A stretch of 11,175 nucleotides of DNA from an uncultured Acidobacteriaceae bacterium. GTDB taxonomy: Bacteria; Acidobacteriota; Terriglobia; Terriglobales; Acidobacteriaceae. The position numbers were made by a program, and so were the translations under genes. Location: NCBI GenBank assembly GCA_903842845.1, contig CAIMNN010000246.1:1-11175 (forward strand). Reading direction: 5' to 3'. Numbering within the stretch: position 1 is the stretch's first letter; each line of letters begins with the position of its first letter. The notes beneath the pieces were generated by a model. It had not been told where the DNA came from. It saw nothing but the letters and a program-made list of their open reading frames with translations, and searched no databases. Of the stretch, positions 1-6,171 are shown piece by piece.

Positions 1-72
1 AACCCTTGTTTTGGGGTCAATATTGTACGTGTCAGTACCTTTCTGAAATTCCAAATCATCACTATATCCATT

Positions 73-1035
73 ATGACGCAATTTGCAAAACGTTTTGTAC
101 TGCTGGCGTTTGCACTGCTGGCAGTCGCAGCTCTGGGGCTCAATGCACAGAGCCTGGGCTATGAAGGACCAACCGGCGTATTTGTGACGCCGATAGCAGC
201 TGTTGCCGCTTCACCGGCTAACAATGTGGGCAAGCCTGCGATTTCATATCACTTTTTGGATGTCGGCCCGGTCGGTGGAGTCCACAGCACGTTTTCAGTG
301 ACCGAGGGCTTCGCCAAGCGGTTTGAGGTGGGTTACACCTCGGTGCTTCACTCAACCGGCAACACGGCGGTCTACTCGCCGCTGTGGGATTACGATTATG
401 GCATTGTCCACGGCAAGGTGAACGTGATTGCGGAGAACGCGGGCAAGAACCCCTGGGTTCCTGCGATCTCAGTTGGCGCCATCTACCGCTTCAATGACCA
501 GTTCAACCAGAACCTGACGAACACTTTGACTGCCATTCTATTTCCGATTCCAAATGTTGTACCACCTACGGACAAGACCAGCAACGCCGACTTTTACGTT
601 GTGGGCACGAAGGTGATCACGCAGATCAGCAAGAAGGTTCCGATATTGATCTCTGGTGGCGTGCGCGGAACGAACTCTGTGCTTTGGGGCCTGGGTGGCG
701 CTGCGCCGAATTACGAGGCCAGGGGCTTTGGAACATTCGCGCTTGTATTCACTCTGCCGAACAAGGGCGCTGTGATCCCGGCGGTCGAAGTTTCGCAGCA
801 GCCGAATCACATTGAAACCGCTCTGAACACCAGTCTGAAACTCTTCGACGTTCCGACGTCAGAGGTTTACGCGGTGCGCATTGTGCCGACACCGAAGGCG
901 AAGCTGAATATAGACTTCGGCATTCTTCACGGCGGCGGCTTTATCGGCAACGCGTTGACGGAGTCAGTGCTGGGTGCGAACACCGACCTGAAACTGCGCC
1001 ACAACTTTGCGTTTGCACTTTCATACGGATTTTAA
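73..1035 (+). CDS. Secreted, probable outer-membrane beta-barrel protein of unknown function
   Basis: I cannot assign this 320-residue protein to a named family. It begins with a clear Sec signal peptide: a positive n-region (K6, R7), a hydrophobic run at about residues 8-22, and a likely signal peptidase I site after L-N-A (A25/Q26). The mature part is rich in Gly, aromatic and alternating polar/apolar residues. It starts with the phrase GYEGPTGVFVTP and ends in Phe (FAFALSYGF), the C-terminal aromatic signature of beta-barrel proteins inserted by the BAM complex. Those features suggest an outer-membrane barrel; what it transports or binds is unknown. No convincing Shine-Dalgarno precedes the ATG at 73, and no other in-frame start is better, so the start rests on the signal peptide. 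A strong terminator lies about 20 bases after the stop, so it appears monocistronic at its 3' end. Confidence 0.85.
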   Translation: MTQFAKRFVLLAFALLAVAALGLNAQSLGYEGPTGVFVTPIAAVAASPANNVGKPAISYHFLDVGPVGGVHSTFSVTEGFAKRFEVGYTSVLHSTGNTAVYSPLWDYDYGIVHGKVNVIAENAGKNPWVPAISVGAIYRFNDQFNQNLTNTLTAILFPIPNVVPPTDKTSNADFYVVGTKVITQISKKVPILISGGVRGTNSVLWGLGGAAPNYEARGFGTFALVFTLPNKGAVIPAVEVSQQPNHIETALNTSLKLFDVPTSEVYAVRIVPTPKAKLNIDFGILHGGGFIGNALTESVLGANTDLKLRHNFAFALSYGF

Positions 1036-1053
1036 GATAAGCAAGCAGCAATG

Positions 1054-1088
1054 AAAAAAGCGGAGCCCGTAAGGGTTCCGCTTTTTTT
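1054..1088. terminator. Bidirectional intrinsic terminator between convergent genes
   Basis: A 9-bp stem (1060-1068 with 1073-1081, one G-T pair) closes a GTAA tetraloop. It is flanked by six A on the left (1054-1059) and seven T on the right (1082-1088). It can therefore end both the rightward barrel-protein transcript (stop at 1035) and the leftward DinB transcript (stop at 1104). Confidence 0.92.
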
Positions 1089-1103
1089 ATTCATCAGATC
1101 CGG

Positions 1104-1586
1104 TCACTTCCCTGCCAGCTTTTTTAGTTGTGTGATGTGGTTGATGTCGTGGCCGGCCATGGTTTCGACGATGGTGCCGAAGGTCATGGTGCCGCGCTCG
1201 GGGTGGGTGACGGTGCGGTTGGCAGATGTGGGCAGGGCCTTGTGAATGAGCTTGAGGTTCCAGTTGCGCAGCGCGATGAAGAGGGCGAGAGCTTCGCCGG
1301 CGTCAGTGTCGGGATAGTGGACGGCCCACTTGTCCTGGTCGAAGGGCTGGATGACGTGGCCTTCTTCGGAGAGGGTCTGGCGGAGGCGGAAGGCGAAGAC
1401 GAGTTCACAGTCTGCGAGGTGACAGATGACCTCAGCCGGGGACCATTTGCCGGGGGCTGGCGCGGTGTTGGAGCGCATGGGGCCGAGCTCGGTGAGGATG
1501 AGAGCAAGCGCGGAGGGTGAGTCGGCAAGGATGGCTTCGACCGGGCGGCCGTCGAGAAATTTGGCGTAGGGGTTGAGTTGGTTCAT
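1104..1586 (-). CDS. DinB-family (DinB_2/YfiT-like fold) metal-binding protein
   Basis: This 160-residue protein has the layout of the DinB superfamily, a four-helix bundle that usually binds a divalent metal through three histidines. The candidate ligands are visible: H56 in ICHLADCE, and H146 plus H150 in the C-terminal AGHDINHITQL, the family's GHxxxHxxQL signature. The phrase APGKWSPAEVICHLADCE is also typical. Members include thiol-dependent S-transferases and damage-induced proteins; the substrate here cannot be told from sequence. The ATG at 1586 has no obvious ribosome-binding site, but the N-terminus (MNQLNPYAKFLDGRP) looks native and there is no better start. It is a single gene facing the barrel gene, with which it shares a terminator. 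The region upstream holds short heptamer repeats. Confidence 0.9.
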   Translation of the reverse strand: MNQLNPYAKFLDGRPVEAILADSPSALALILTELGPMRSNTAPAPGKWSPAEVICHLADCELVFAFRLRQTLSEEGHVIQPFDQDKWAVHYPDTDAGEALALFIALRNWNLKLIHKALPTSANRTVTHPERGTMTFGTIVETMAGHDINHITQLKKLAGK

Positions 1587-1603
1587 GGAGAAATGATACA
1601 GGG

Positions 1604-1631
1604 GTCAGAAATCAGATGTCAGAGGTCAGGG
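1604..1631. repeat. Four tandem degenerate heptamers, consensus GTCAGAN
   Basis: Four consecutive 7-base units read GTCAGAA, ATCAGAT, GTCAGAG, GTCAGGG. They lie about 18 bases upstream of the DinB start and next to the palindromic terminator at 1652-1684. The 7-base period is seen directly; function is unknown. Confidence 0.7.
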
Positions 1632-1651
1632 GCAGGGGCTGAAGCACTACT

Positions 1652-1684
1652 AAAAAATCAGGGGCACGACTGAAGTCGTACCCC
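1652..1684 (-). terminator. Intrinsic terminator/palindrome downstream of the universal stress gene
   Basis: Read on the minus strand, GGGGTACGAC (1684-1675) pairs with GTCGTGCCCC (1670-1661) around a TTCA loop. This gives ten pairs including one U-G wobble. The stem is followed by TGA and then six T (1657-1652). On the plus strand the wobble becomes a C-A mismatch and no T-run follows, so it works best for the leftward transcript ending at 1723. From memory, GGGGC(A)CGAC palindromes of this kind recur between genes in Acidobacteriota, so it may also be a dispersed repeat. Confidence 0.8.
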
Positions 1685-1722
1685 GGAAAAACATGATTGC
1701 TTGGTGTAATACAACAAACGAG

Positions 1723-2607
1723 CTAATCAGAGATGGTCATGACCGGGCAGGGTGCGCCTTCGATGACCTGGAAGGCGATGCCTGCGGGCAGGCGCGCGGC
1801 GAGCTGGCCGCGGCGGCGAACGCCGAGGATGATGAGGTCGCTGCGTTTGTCGATTGCATCCTGAAGGATGGTGTCGCTGATGCGGGTACCGTATTGGACG
1901 GCGCACTCAACCTTTGCATCCACCACGTTGCTGCTGATGATGTGCTTCATGGCGTTGTGGAAGAGCTGCTCGACGAGCGGCTGTGGCTGGCCGTTGTTCA
2001 GCGCCGAAGGCATGACATGCAGGAAGCGGAGCTCGGCACCGGAGTTGTTGGCGAGGTTGATGGCGACCGGCGCGGCGGATTTTGCGGCGTCGCCGAAGTC
2101 CATGGCGCAGAGTATGCGGGTGAAGGGCTTGCCTGCATCGTAGGAGAGGCTGACGTTTGGGCCGATGGTCATGACCGGGCAGGGAGAGCGGCGAACGATA
2201 GCCTCTGCTGTGGAACCGAGCAGCAGGCGGTCAAAGGCGCGCGTGCTGTGGGTTCCAGTGATAATGAGGTCGGCGCGTTCACGGTTGGCGTAATCGATGA
2301 CGATGGGAATTGGCTCGCCGTCGTACATGTGCTTTTCGGCTCTTGGCAAGTGCTGTTGAATCGAGTCGACGAGGGCGTCGAGGCGGTCGGCATCACGTTT
2401 GCGAAGTTCCTGGGGTGTGGCGTGCGCGCCGATGGAGTCCGAGTGAGGCATGCGGACGGGATTGAAGACATGGAGGATGCTGAGCCGCGCAGCCGAGTGC
2501 CCTGCCAGCCGCGTTGCGTACTGGGCAGCCAGGGCGGAGATGGAGGTCAGGTCAGTGGCCAGAAGGACGTGCCTGAAATCGGAGTGCGCTAGGTTGAATT
2601 CAGCCAT
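1723..2607 (-). CDS. Tandem-domain universal stress protein (UspA family)
   Basis: Two Usp domains lie in tandem (294 residues from the ATG at 2607). The first begins FRHVLLATDL, the second FTRILCAMDF, and both end in PCPVMTI. Domain 1 carries a near-canonical ATP-binding loop, GTHSTRAFDRLLLGST (G-x2-S-x9-G-S). Domain 2 has GVRRRGQLAARLPAGI, without the closing G-S/T, so it probably does not bind ATP. This asymmetry is common in tandem Usp proteins, cytoplasmic factors acting in stress or energy-limited survival. The frame stays open to a GTG/ATG pair at 2691/2688, 28-29 codons further upstream. That extension is AT-rich, has unusual codons for this genome and lacks Usp homology, so I prefer 2607, preceded by AGGG eight bases upstream. 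It lies downstream of the Crp/Fnr gene on the same strand, probably co-transcribed, and ends at a strong terminator. Confidence 0.93.
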   Translation of the reverse strand: MAEFNLAHSDFRHVLLATDLTSISALAAQYATRLAGHSAARLSILHVFNPVRMPHSDSIGAHATPQELRKRDADRLDALVDSIQQHLPRAEKHMYDGEPIPIVIDYANRERADLIITGTHSTRAFDRLLLGSTAEAIVRRSPCPVMTIGPNVSLSYDAGKPFTRILCAMDFGDAAKSAAPVAINLANNSGAELRFLHVMPSALNNGQPQPLVEQLFHNAMKHIISSNVVDAKVECAVQYGTRISDTILQDAIDKRSDLIILGVRRRGQLAARLPAGIAFQVIEGAPCPVMTISD

Positions 2608-2727
2608 CTCTTGAACCCTAGAAACGACAAGCGGTGGTCTGCTGTGACCCCCATCACTGAATGAGCTTACATTTGTGTCATCTAGCATCACATCTCTCGA
2701 ACATTGAATTTGAACCGCGAATACTGA

Positions 2728-3507
2728 TTATGCAATCGCCAACTGCTCAAATTTTTCAGGAGCGAGGATGCGGATGGTTGCGCCGTGGATCTCGATGAGC
2801 TTTTCCTTCTGGAACTTGCCGAGCAGGCGTGTGACGGTTTCACGCGAGGTGCCGGACATATTGCCGAGTTCCTCGTGAGTGAGGGCCATGGTGAATTTGA
2901 GCTCGTCCTTGCCGCAGGATGCGGTGCGTGCCCAATCGATGAGTACGCGTGCCAGACGGCTGGAGGCAGAGGTAGCCAAAGCGAGCAGGCGGGCGTCCAT
3001 GAAGGCCGTCTTGTATTCGGAGCCGAGGGCTTGCGCGGCGTGCATGCTGGCCTCGCCGAACTGATTGAGGAAGGCAAGGAAGTCTTTGCGGCGGATGGTG
3101 TTGATCTGAATGGGCTCGATGGCCTGCGCTGTGAGCTCGTAGAGCGTTCCAGCGACAACCGCGCCGAGACCGAGAACGTCGCCGGGGCCGGCGATCTTGA
3201 GGATCATGGTTTTGCCATCGCGTGATGTGCAGGAGAGCTTGACCTGACCGGAGCAGAGCAGTACGACGCTTTCAGCGTGGTCGCCCTCGTTGAAGATCAC
3301 AGCGCCACGGGGAAACGAAGCGCGAGTGCCGATCTCACCGAAGTATTCGAGAGCTTCTTCGCTCAGATTACAGAAGAGACGTGATGAACGGTGGGCGCAG
3401 CTTTGACAGTCAGTTATTCTTGTCTGGCCGAAGACATTGTTGTGATTGCGGGTGGAATTGCGCATGGAACCTGTATCGAAATTTCTGGCTTCATAGGTTG
3501 TATGCAT
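2728..3507 (-). CDS. Crp/Fnr-family transcriptional regulator with N-terminal Cys cluster
   Basis: This 259-residue protein has the Crp/Fnr layout. An N-terminal cysteine cluster, C34-x2-C37-x8-C46, is followed by a cyclic-nucleotide-binding-like beta-roll (about 50-150, with PRGAVIFNEGD and GPGDVLGLGA), a dimerisation helix (about 155-195) and a winged helix-turn-helix (about 205-250). The recognition helix reads SRETVTRLL (221-229), close to E. coli CRP SRETVGRIL, so a TGTGA half-site is expected. The Cys cluster recalls FNR, but its spacing differs (FNR has C-x2-C-x5-C) and no Cys aligns with FNR Cys122. An Fe-S or redox role is possible but not shown. The ATG at 3507 follows a strong GGGAGG (3514-3519) at 5-6 bases. 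The tandem Usp gene lies downstream. A perfect CRP-type site sits 121 bases upstream, suggesting autoregulation. Confidence 0.94.
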   Translation of the reverse strand: MHTTYEARNFDTGSMRNSTRNHNNVFGQTRITDCQSCAHRSSRLFCNLSEEALEYFGEIGTRASFPRGAVIFNEGDHAESVVLLCSGQVKLSCTSRDGKTMILKIAGPGDVLGLGAVVAGTLYELTAQAIEPIQINTIRRKDFLAFLNQFGEASMHAAQALGSEYKTAFMDARLLALATSASSRLARVLIDWARTASCGKDELKFTMALTHEELGNMSGTSRETVTRLLGKFQKEKLIEIHGATIRILAPEKFEQLAIA

Positions 3508-3526
3508 TACCGACCTCCCTTGGCCC

Positions 3527-3571
3527 GTGATCCAAATTCAATGAGTTTGGGGAACTACGTTTTTGGATCAC
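3527..3571. repeat. 10-bp perfect inverted repeat upstream of the Crp/Fnr gene
   Basis: Arms GTGATCCAAA (3527-3536) and TTTGGATCAC (3562-3571) are exact reverse complements separated by 25 bases. The outer ends are CRP-like half-sites (GTGATC/GATCAC). It may be an operator pair, or a leader hairpin close to the Shine-Dalgarno. Confidence 0.65.
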
Positions 3572-3580
3572 AATGGTCAA
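3552..3580 (-). promoter_or_regulatory. Tentative promoter for the Crp/Fnr gene
   Basis: On the minus strand TTGACC (3580-3575) and TAGTTC (3557-3552) are 17 bases apart, giving a predicted start near 3545. The -10 is weak. If real, the CRP-type site at 3628-3643 is centred about 90 bases upstream of the start, a plausible class I activator position. Confidence 0.3.
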
Positions 3581-3601
3581 GATATGGGGTAGATGACCAT
3601 T
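3572..3601. repeat. 8-bp perfect inverted repeat abutting the preceding one
   Basis: Arms AATGGTCA (3572-3579) and TGACCATT (3594-3601) are exact reverse complements separated by 14 bases. It starts at the base after the 3527-3571 repeat and overlaps the tentative -35 element. A regulator operator is possible; the binding protein is unknown. Confidence 0.5.
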
Positions 3602-3627
3602 AATCGGTGCGCTGGCACACGTTGCCG

Positions 3628-3643
3628 TGTGATGGCCGTCACA
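3628..3643. promoter_or_regulatory. CRP-type operator, TGTGA-N6-TCACA
   Basis: TGTGA (3628-3632), six bases (TGGCCG), then TCACA (3639-3643): both half-sites match the E. coli CRP consensus exactly. The adjacent regulator carries the matching recognition helix R-E-T-V-x-R, so it is the likely ligand. The site lies 121 bases upstream of the regulator's start codon. Confidence 0.72.
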
Positions 3644-3719
3644 ATTTTCTGTAATTGGCTGTTTATAAATGAGTTAATTTGTTTGTGCAGGGTCAAAGTG
3701 CATTGTCAATTGAACATAA

Positions 3720-3763
3720 TGGGGTTCACAGGTCACGTATAGGAGTGATGAATGTGAACCCCA
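3720..3763. repeat. 11-bp perfect inverted repeat with nested 4-bp stem
   Basis: Arms TGGGGTTCACA (3720-3730) and TGTGAACCCCA (3753-3763) are exact reverse complements around 22 bases. Inside them GTCAC-like and GTGA-like segments can pair again. It lies about 70 bases beyond the DUF3617 stop on the minus strand, but no T-run follows in either direction, so it is not a canonical intrinsic terminator. It could be an RNA stem-loop or an operator built from TTCACA/TGTGAA half-sites. Confidence 0.65.
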
Positions 3764-3831
3764 ATGGCGAAAAACGGCCTTCAACCACTCACTGGCGCTG
3801 ACCGATGAGCTGTTTTTTGAAGATGGCCGCG

Positions 3832-4338
3832 TTATTTTACGGGAACATCGATCGGCTTCACAGTGCCGCAATCGGAGCTTTTGAAGGTCGAGCTGACATG
3901 CATGATGTACTCGAATGGCTTGGCTTGTTGGCCCAGTTGCATTTGACCGGTGAAATGAACTGTGCCGGTGGAGTGGTTGGGTTCAGGCCAGGTGAAATCC
4001 ATGGTAGCCGAGCCTGGGGTGCGGCCGGTGCAGGCCATCGTGCCCGTGAAGCCATTGGCGGTCTTGTTGATGCTGGTAGTCTGACAGCTCTGCTGACCGT
4101 TTGAGGGTGGCTGCATGATGCCGTTGTACTTGTCTATATAAGCCTGCGGTATACAGACCTGCGAGGTGTGCGGCGATGCGATCGGATTGTTGGTGCCAAC
4201 TGGCATCTGCGGGAAGGGGGAAACTGTGATCTCCATTTTGGTTGTGGTCTCGTAGAGCCCAGCCTTGTGCAATTGCGCTGAGGCAACCACGGAACAACTG
4301 AGAGCAAGAAGGGCGAGTGCAAGTGCGGATTTACGCAT
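3832..4338 (-). CDS. DUF3617-type secreted protein
   Basis: This 168-residue protein has a signal peptide (MRKSALALALLALSCSVVASA, cleavage likely A21/Q22). The mature domain resembles DUF3617: it opens with AGLYETTTKMEI, keeps four cysteines (C62 in VCIP, C85, C103, C157), and ends with the S-D-C-G-x-V-K-P motif. DUF3617 proteins are small exported proteins of unknown function in Proteobacteria and Acidobacteriota; the cysteines probably form two disulfides. The frame is open further, to a TTG at 4452 that would overlap the YvcK stop, but I choose the ATG at 4338: the signal peptide begins there and AGGAGG (4350-4355) lies 11 bases upstream. It follows the YvcK gene by 110 bases on the same strand, so it may be read from that operon or from its own promoter. 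Confidence 0.88.
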   Translation of the reverse strand: MRKSALALALLALSCSVVASAQLHKAGLYETTTKMEITVSPFPQMPVGTNNPIASPHTSQVCIPQAYIDKYNGIMQPPSNGQQSCQTTSINKTANGFTGTMACTGRTPGSATMDFTWPEPNHSTGTVHFTGQMQLGQQAKPFEYIMHVSSTFKSSDCGTVKPIDVPVK

Positions 4339-4448
4339 GTTGGAAAGATCCTCCTGAGGATGTGTGCCTTGAGTTGAGATTAGATGGTGAAGACTAGATT
4401 CCCCAAGTAACTGTATTAGAGGTTGTGCTGCCAGGGGAAGTGATTTTT

Positions 4449-5501
4449 TCAATCCGACTTTTGTAACGGCATCCCTGCATCTGCCATCAGGCGGAGCAGT
4501 GCCTTTACGACGCGAATGGAATCATGGCGGACAACCTGCTCTTCCAATGCGAAGTTGCCAGTGATGCAGCGAACGCCCATTGCTTCAATGCGGTCGATAT
4601 CGGGCTCGATGGCGCAGGCGCGTTGCGCTGCGTAGCGAGCGAGCGTCTCTTGTGAGAATGGCGCGGTGTTGATGAGTGCGTAGTCAAAGATGGGCGCGCC
4701 AGTGTGCTCGTAGATGCGCTCGATGTGTTGAGATGCGGTGAGGTCGAGGCTCTCATTGGCCTGGGTCATCAGGTTGCAGATGTAAACGCGGGTGCCTTTG
4801 GCGCTGGCGAGGGCCTGGGGGAGTTCCTTGACCAGCAGGTTGGTTATAAGCGAGGTGTAAAGCGAACCGGGGCCGATGGTGATGAGGTCGGCGCGATCGA
4901 TTGCCTCGAGCGTTTCGGGGAGTGCGAAGGCCTCGGGGGGATCGAGCATGAGCTCGGCGATGTGCTGGCGGCTGGCGGTGATGTTGGTTTCGCCGCGGAC
5001 GAGCGAGCCATCGACCATGCGTGCGACGAGCGTTGCGTTGGCTGTGGTGACCGGATAGATGCGGCCGCGTGTGGAGAGGATTTTTGAAGCAAGCTGAATG
5101 GCGTGGGCGAAGTCGCCGGTTATCTCAGTGAGGGCGGCGACGAAGAGGTTGCCGAAGTTGTGGCCGCCGAGCGCGTCGCCGGCGCGGAAGCGGTGACTGA
5201 AGAGTTTTGTGAGGACGTCTTCCTCTTCGCTGAGCGCGACCATGCAGTTACGCAGGTCGCCGGGAGGGAGCATGTTGAAGTCGCGGCGCAGGCGGCCGCT
5301 GGAGCCTCCGTCATCCGTGACGGTGACGACCGCGGCGAGGTCGGAGATGACAGCTTCTTCGGGAGTGAAGTCGGGGTCGTGGCTGGGCTGGCCGGGAACC
5401 GTGACGATACGGCGCAGACCGCGCAGCAAAGTAGAGAGACCTGTTCCGCCGCCGATGGCGACGACGCGCAGGCCGTTCGACTCATGCTGTGAGGGGGTCA
5501 A
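4449..5501 (-). CDS. yvcK: YvcK/CofD-like family protein (gluconeogenesis factor type)
   Basis: This 350-residue protein is a YvcK-family member, related to the CofD 2-phospho-L-lactate transferase fold. Family motifs are intact: GGGTGLS (17-23), TVTDDGGSSGRLR (60-72), PPGDLRNC (79-86), GGHNFGNLF (112-120) and GPGSLYTS (210-217). In Bacillus and Mycobacterium, YvcK/CuvA binds UDP-sugars and is needed for growth on gluconeogenic carbon sources and for normal cell-wall synthesis. The protein is cytosolic. The start is a TTG at 5501: no in-frame ATG precedes GGGTG, and GAGG lies seven bases upstream, overlapping the TPR gene's TGA. The nine-base gap to the TPR stop indicates one operon. The usual Firmicute neighbours rapZ and whiA are absent here. 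Confidence 0.95.
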   Translation of the reverse strand: MTPSQHESNGLRVVAIGGGTGLSTLLRGLRRIVTVPGQPSHDPDFTPEEAVISDLAAVVTVTDDGGSSGRLRRDFNMLPPGDLRNCMVALSEEEDVLTKLFSHRFRAGDALGGHNFGNLFVAALTEITGDFAHAIQLASKILSTRGRIYPVTTANATLVARMVDGSLVRGETNITASRQHIAELMLDPPEAFALPETLEAIDRADLITIGPGSLYTSLITNLLVKELPQALASAKGTRVYICNLMTQANESLDLTASQHIERIYEHTGAPIFDYALINTAPFSQETLARYAAQRACAIEPDIDRIEAMGVRCITGNFALEEQVVRHDSIRVVKALLRLMADAGMPLQKSD

Positions 5502-5510
5502 AGAAGGGCC

Positions 5511-6056
5511 TCAGGCGATTTCAGGATAGAGGAGTTCGGTAAAGCGGGGGTCATCGACAACGCCCTGAAAGTCGGTGTCAGAGCGGGCCTGCAACCGGCA
5601 CTTGGCGTTAAGCTCAATGGCGCGATTGAGGTTGTCAATGCATGCTTCCACGTTGCCTGTGATGCCTTCAAGAACGGCCAGGCCATAGAAGGCGTAAAAG
5701 GCCTCAGGATGCTTGTCGAGGATGGCGAAGTACTGCTCGCGCGCGTCCTCAAAGTCACCGGAGTTGACGAGTGAGGCCGCGTAATCGCTCTGCTCCTCAG
5801 GTGTGGCGAAGGCGCGTGAACGCTGCGCCAATTGACGCTGACAGGCCGCGATATGCATGCGGCAGCTCGCCTTCATGAGCTCGGGTGCGGTGGTGAGGAA
5901 CTTTTCAAAGGCGGCAAGAGCCTTGTCGTACTTTTCCTGATGCAGTAATTGCAGGGCAGCTTCATAGGCATGGAGCTCATTGGATGAGTATGCCGACGCT
6001 TGCACTGCGGGTTTTACCGGGCTGACTTCTGGCGCCTTTTTTCGACCGAATGCCAA
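5511..6056 (-). CDS. Small TPR-repeat protein in operon with yvcK
   Basis: This 181-residue soluble protein starts with a short basic segment (MAFGRKKAPE) and a linker to about residue 25. Tetratricopeptide-like helix pairs follow at about 26-60 (LHAYEAALQLLHQEKYDKALAAFEKFL is typical), 88-118 and 119-152. A C-terminal tail (QARSDTDFQGVVDDPRFTEL) is common at the end of TPR proteins in this phylum. TPRs mediate protein-protein contacts; no catalytic residues are visible. The start is TTG at 6056, with AAGAGG eight bases upstream. It is the first gene behind the promoter at 6172-6200 and is followed after nine bases by yvcK, so it may act with YvcK, but that is only inferred from the arrangement. 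Confidence 0.88.
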   Translation of the reverse strand: MAFGRKKAPEVSPVKPAVQASAYSSNELHAYEAALQLLHQEKYDKALAAFEKFLTTAPELMKASCRMHIAACQRQLAQRSRAFATPEEQSDYAASLVNSGDFEDAREQYFAILDKHPEAFYAFYGLAVLEGITGNVEACIDNLNRAIELNAKCRLQARSDTDFQGVVDDPRFTELLYPEIA

Positions 6057-6135
6057 TGTACTTGCCTCTTACAAGATGCTTGATTGCGAAATAAAAGCTA
6101 CAGCGTTGAGCGTTGCAGCGTTTGATCCTCGGTAG

Positions 6136-6167
6136 AAAAAGGCCAAAAGCCGCGATTAGGCTCTGGC
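6136..6167 (-). terminator. Terminator-like hairpin overlapping the TPR-yvcK transcription start
   Basis: On the minus strand GCCA-G-AGCC (6167-6159) can pair with GGCT-TT-TGGC (6151-6142), giving two 4-bp helices with a small internal loop. C and five T (6140-6136) follow. It is 49 bases past the DUF4254 stop and could end that transcript. It is weaker than the other terminators in this window. Confidence 0.5.
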
Positions 6168-6171
6168 ACAA

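Larger units (their letters stand above)
3508..3831. other. 324-bp palindrome-rich intergenic regulatory region
   Basis: There is no credible gene between the Crp/Fnr start and the DUF3617 stop. The stretch is more AT-rich than its flanks. It contains, in order, the Crp/Fnr ribosome-binding site, two abutting inverted repeats (3527-3571 and 3572-3601), a CRP-type palindrome (3628-3643) and an 11-bp inverted repeat (3720-3763). No clear terminator for the DUF3617 gene is visible. Confidence 0.75.

Noticed and set aside
1693..2592. 299-codon open frame on the plus strand opposite the Usp gene
   Set aside because: It is the antisense shadow of a well-supported tandem Usp gene in GC-rich DNA; its product has no recognisable domain and no ribosome-binding site.
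3674..3871. 65-codon minus-strand frame across the intergenic palindromes
   Set aside because: It overlaps the DUF3617 3' end, has no ribosome-binding site or domain, and its composition looks random.
4339..4452. N-terminal extension of the DUF3617 gene to a TTG overlapping the yvcK stop
   Set aside because: The signal peptide and AGGAGG both point to the ATG at 4338; the extension would place 38 residues before a signal peptide.
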